Positions 6,612 to 6,826 of a stretch of DNA of 6,826 bases are shown piece by piece. The first letter of the stretch is position 1. Every line of letters begins with the position of its first letter. Origin of the DNA: an uncultured Dorea sp. Its GTDB lineage: Bacteria; Bacillota; Clostridia; Lachnospirales; Lachnospiraceae. The notes beneath the pieces were generated by a model. That model had not been told where the DNA came from. It saw only the letters and a program-made list of their open reading frames with translations, and did no database searches. The translations under genes were made by a program, and so were the position numbers. Where the stretch lies: positions 1 to 6,826 of the forward strand of contig CAQNVT010000128.1 in the NCBI GenBank assembly GCA_948844705.1, read 5' to 3'.

Positions 6612-6728
6612 CTATCGGCATTCCCCTAACGTCTCCAATATCTCCATAACATCCGGCTGCGTTGGCGTGAATTTAATACCACGCTTCAACATGCCCATTC
6701 TGCTCAATTTCTCTGACGGTATGCTCAC
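6612..6728 (-). other. Short unassigned reading frame (38 codons), possible gene tail
   Basis: On the minus strand a frame open from 6731 and ending in TAG at 6612-6614 contains a GTG at 6728-6726 and reads SIPSEKLSRMGMLKRGIKF, then TPTQPDVMEILETLGECR. The composition looks protein-like (amphipathic, basic then acidic helix), as in the tail of a larger protein, perhaps a transposase, but I do not recognise it. An in-frame TGA lies just upstream and no ribosome binding site is visible. It overlaps in another frame with the beta-helix fragment, so a frameshift between the two is conceivable. Confidence 0.2.
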
Positions 6729-6826
6729 TTGTCAACATCAGATGATTTCCGGCAATTGTGTCAATCATCTCACAGCCTGTGAGTTTTAAATTTTTGCAAT
6801 AGCACAGAGGCTGGGTTCCAATAATC
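6673..6826 (-). pseudogene. Fragment resembling the C-terminal part of a DUF3737 right-handed beta-helix protein (runs past right edge)
   Basis: From the right edge the minus strand is open for 50 codons to TAA at 6675-6673. The first 23 residues, IIGTQPLCYCKNLKLTGCEM plus IDT, have the alternating hydrophobic and Cys/Asn ladder of a right-handed parallel beta helix and closely recall the late repeats of DUF3737 proteins (IGTQPLCYC.NL.L.NC). That recognition is from memory. After this the sequence (IAGNHLMLTSEHTVREIEQN) no longer fits the ladder and stops early, which suggests a broken gene. Upstream coding lies outside the window. The function of DUF3737 proteins is unknown. Confidence 0.4.

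Overview
The window looks like part of the chromosome of a low-to-mid-GC anaerobic Firmicute, most likely a Lachnospiraceae-type Clostridia. This is inferred from the strong AGGAGG ribosome binding sites, the GTG start, the lipobox lipoprotein, the PucR/CdaR-type regulator next to an aconitase-family hydratase, and the secreted DUF885 peptidase. No rRNA, tRNA or CRISPR array is visible.

Left edge (1-175): the first 97 bases read on the minus strand as the N-terminus of an acylneuraminate (CMP-sugar) cytidylyltransferase that runs out of the window. It abuts a 79-bp compound inverted repeat (97-175) of the GGGGACAGGGTA...GGGGACGTAG type, which I take to be a REP-like mobile palindrome. The repeat seems to have removed the start codon of the cytidylyltransferase. 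It also supplies the last codons and the stop of the gene on its other side.

162-2653: a minus-strand gene for a membrane-anchored or secreted DUF885-family zinc metallopeptidase (start best placed at 1907) and a plus-strand gene for a small lipoprotein are divergently arranged. About 125 bp separates them, and their candidate promoters overlap. The lipoprotein gene ends in a clear intrinsic terminator (2673-2705).

2703-6204: a promoter, a GTG-started PucR/CdaR-family regulator and, 12 bp downstream, a 759-residue aconitase-superfamily hydratase form a tight two-gene operon. The ribosome binding site of the hydratase overlaps the stop codon of the regulator. The hydratase keeps the [4Fe-4S] cysteines and several catalytic residues of aconitase, but differs in two motifs that are near-invariant in citrate/isocitrate enzymes. 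The likely logic is a regulator that senses an organic acid and controls an enzyme that hydrates or dehydrates a related one. This is the most interesting functional unit here, with an unknown substrate, but I see no evidence of a wholly new multi-gene system.

6146-6826: this stretch has no intact gene. It holds a weak terminator-like hairpin, a strong 38-nt hairpin without a T-tract, a 47-codon remnant of IstB (the IS21-family ATPase), a cluster of GC-rich hairpins ending in CCTTTTT, and minus-strand gene debris including what looks like a C-terminal piece of a DUF3737-type beta-helix protein. It reads as a graveyard of mobile elements and a recombination site.
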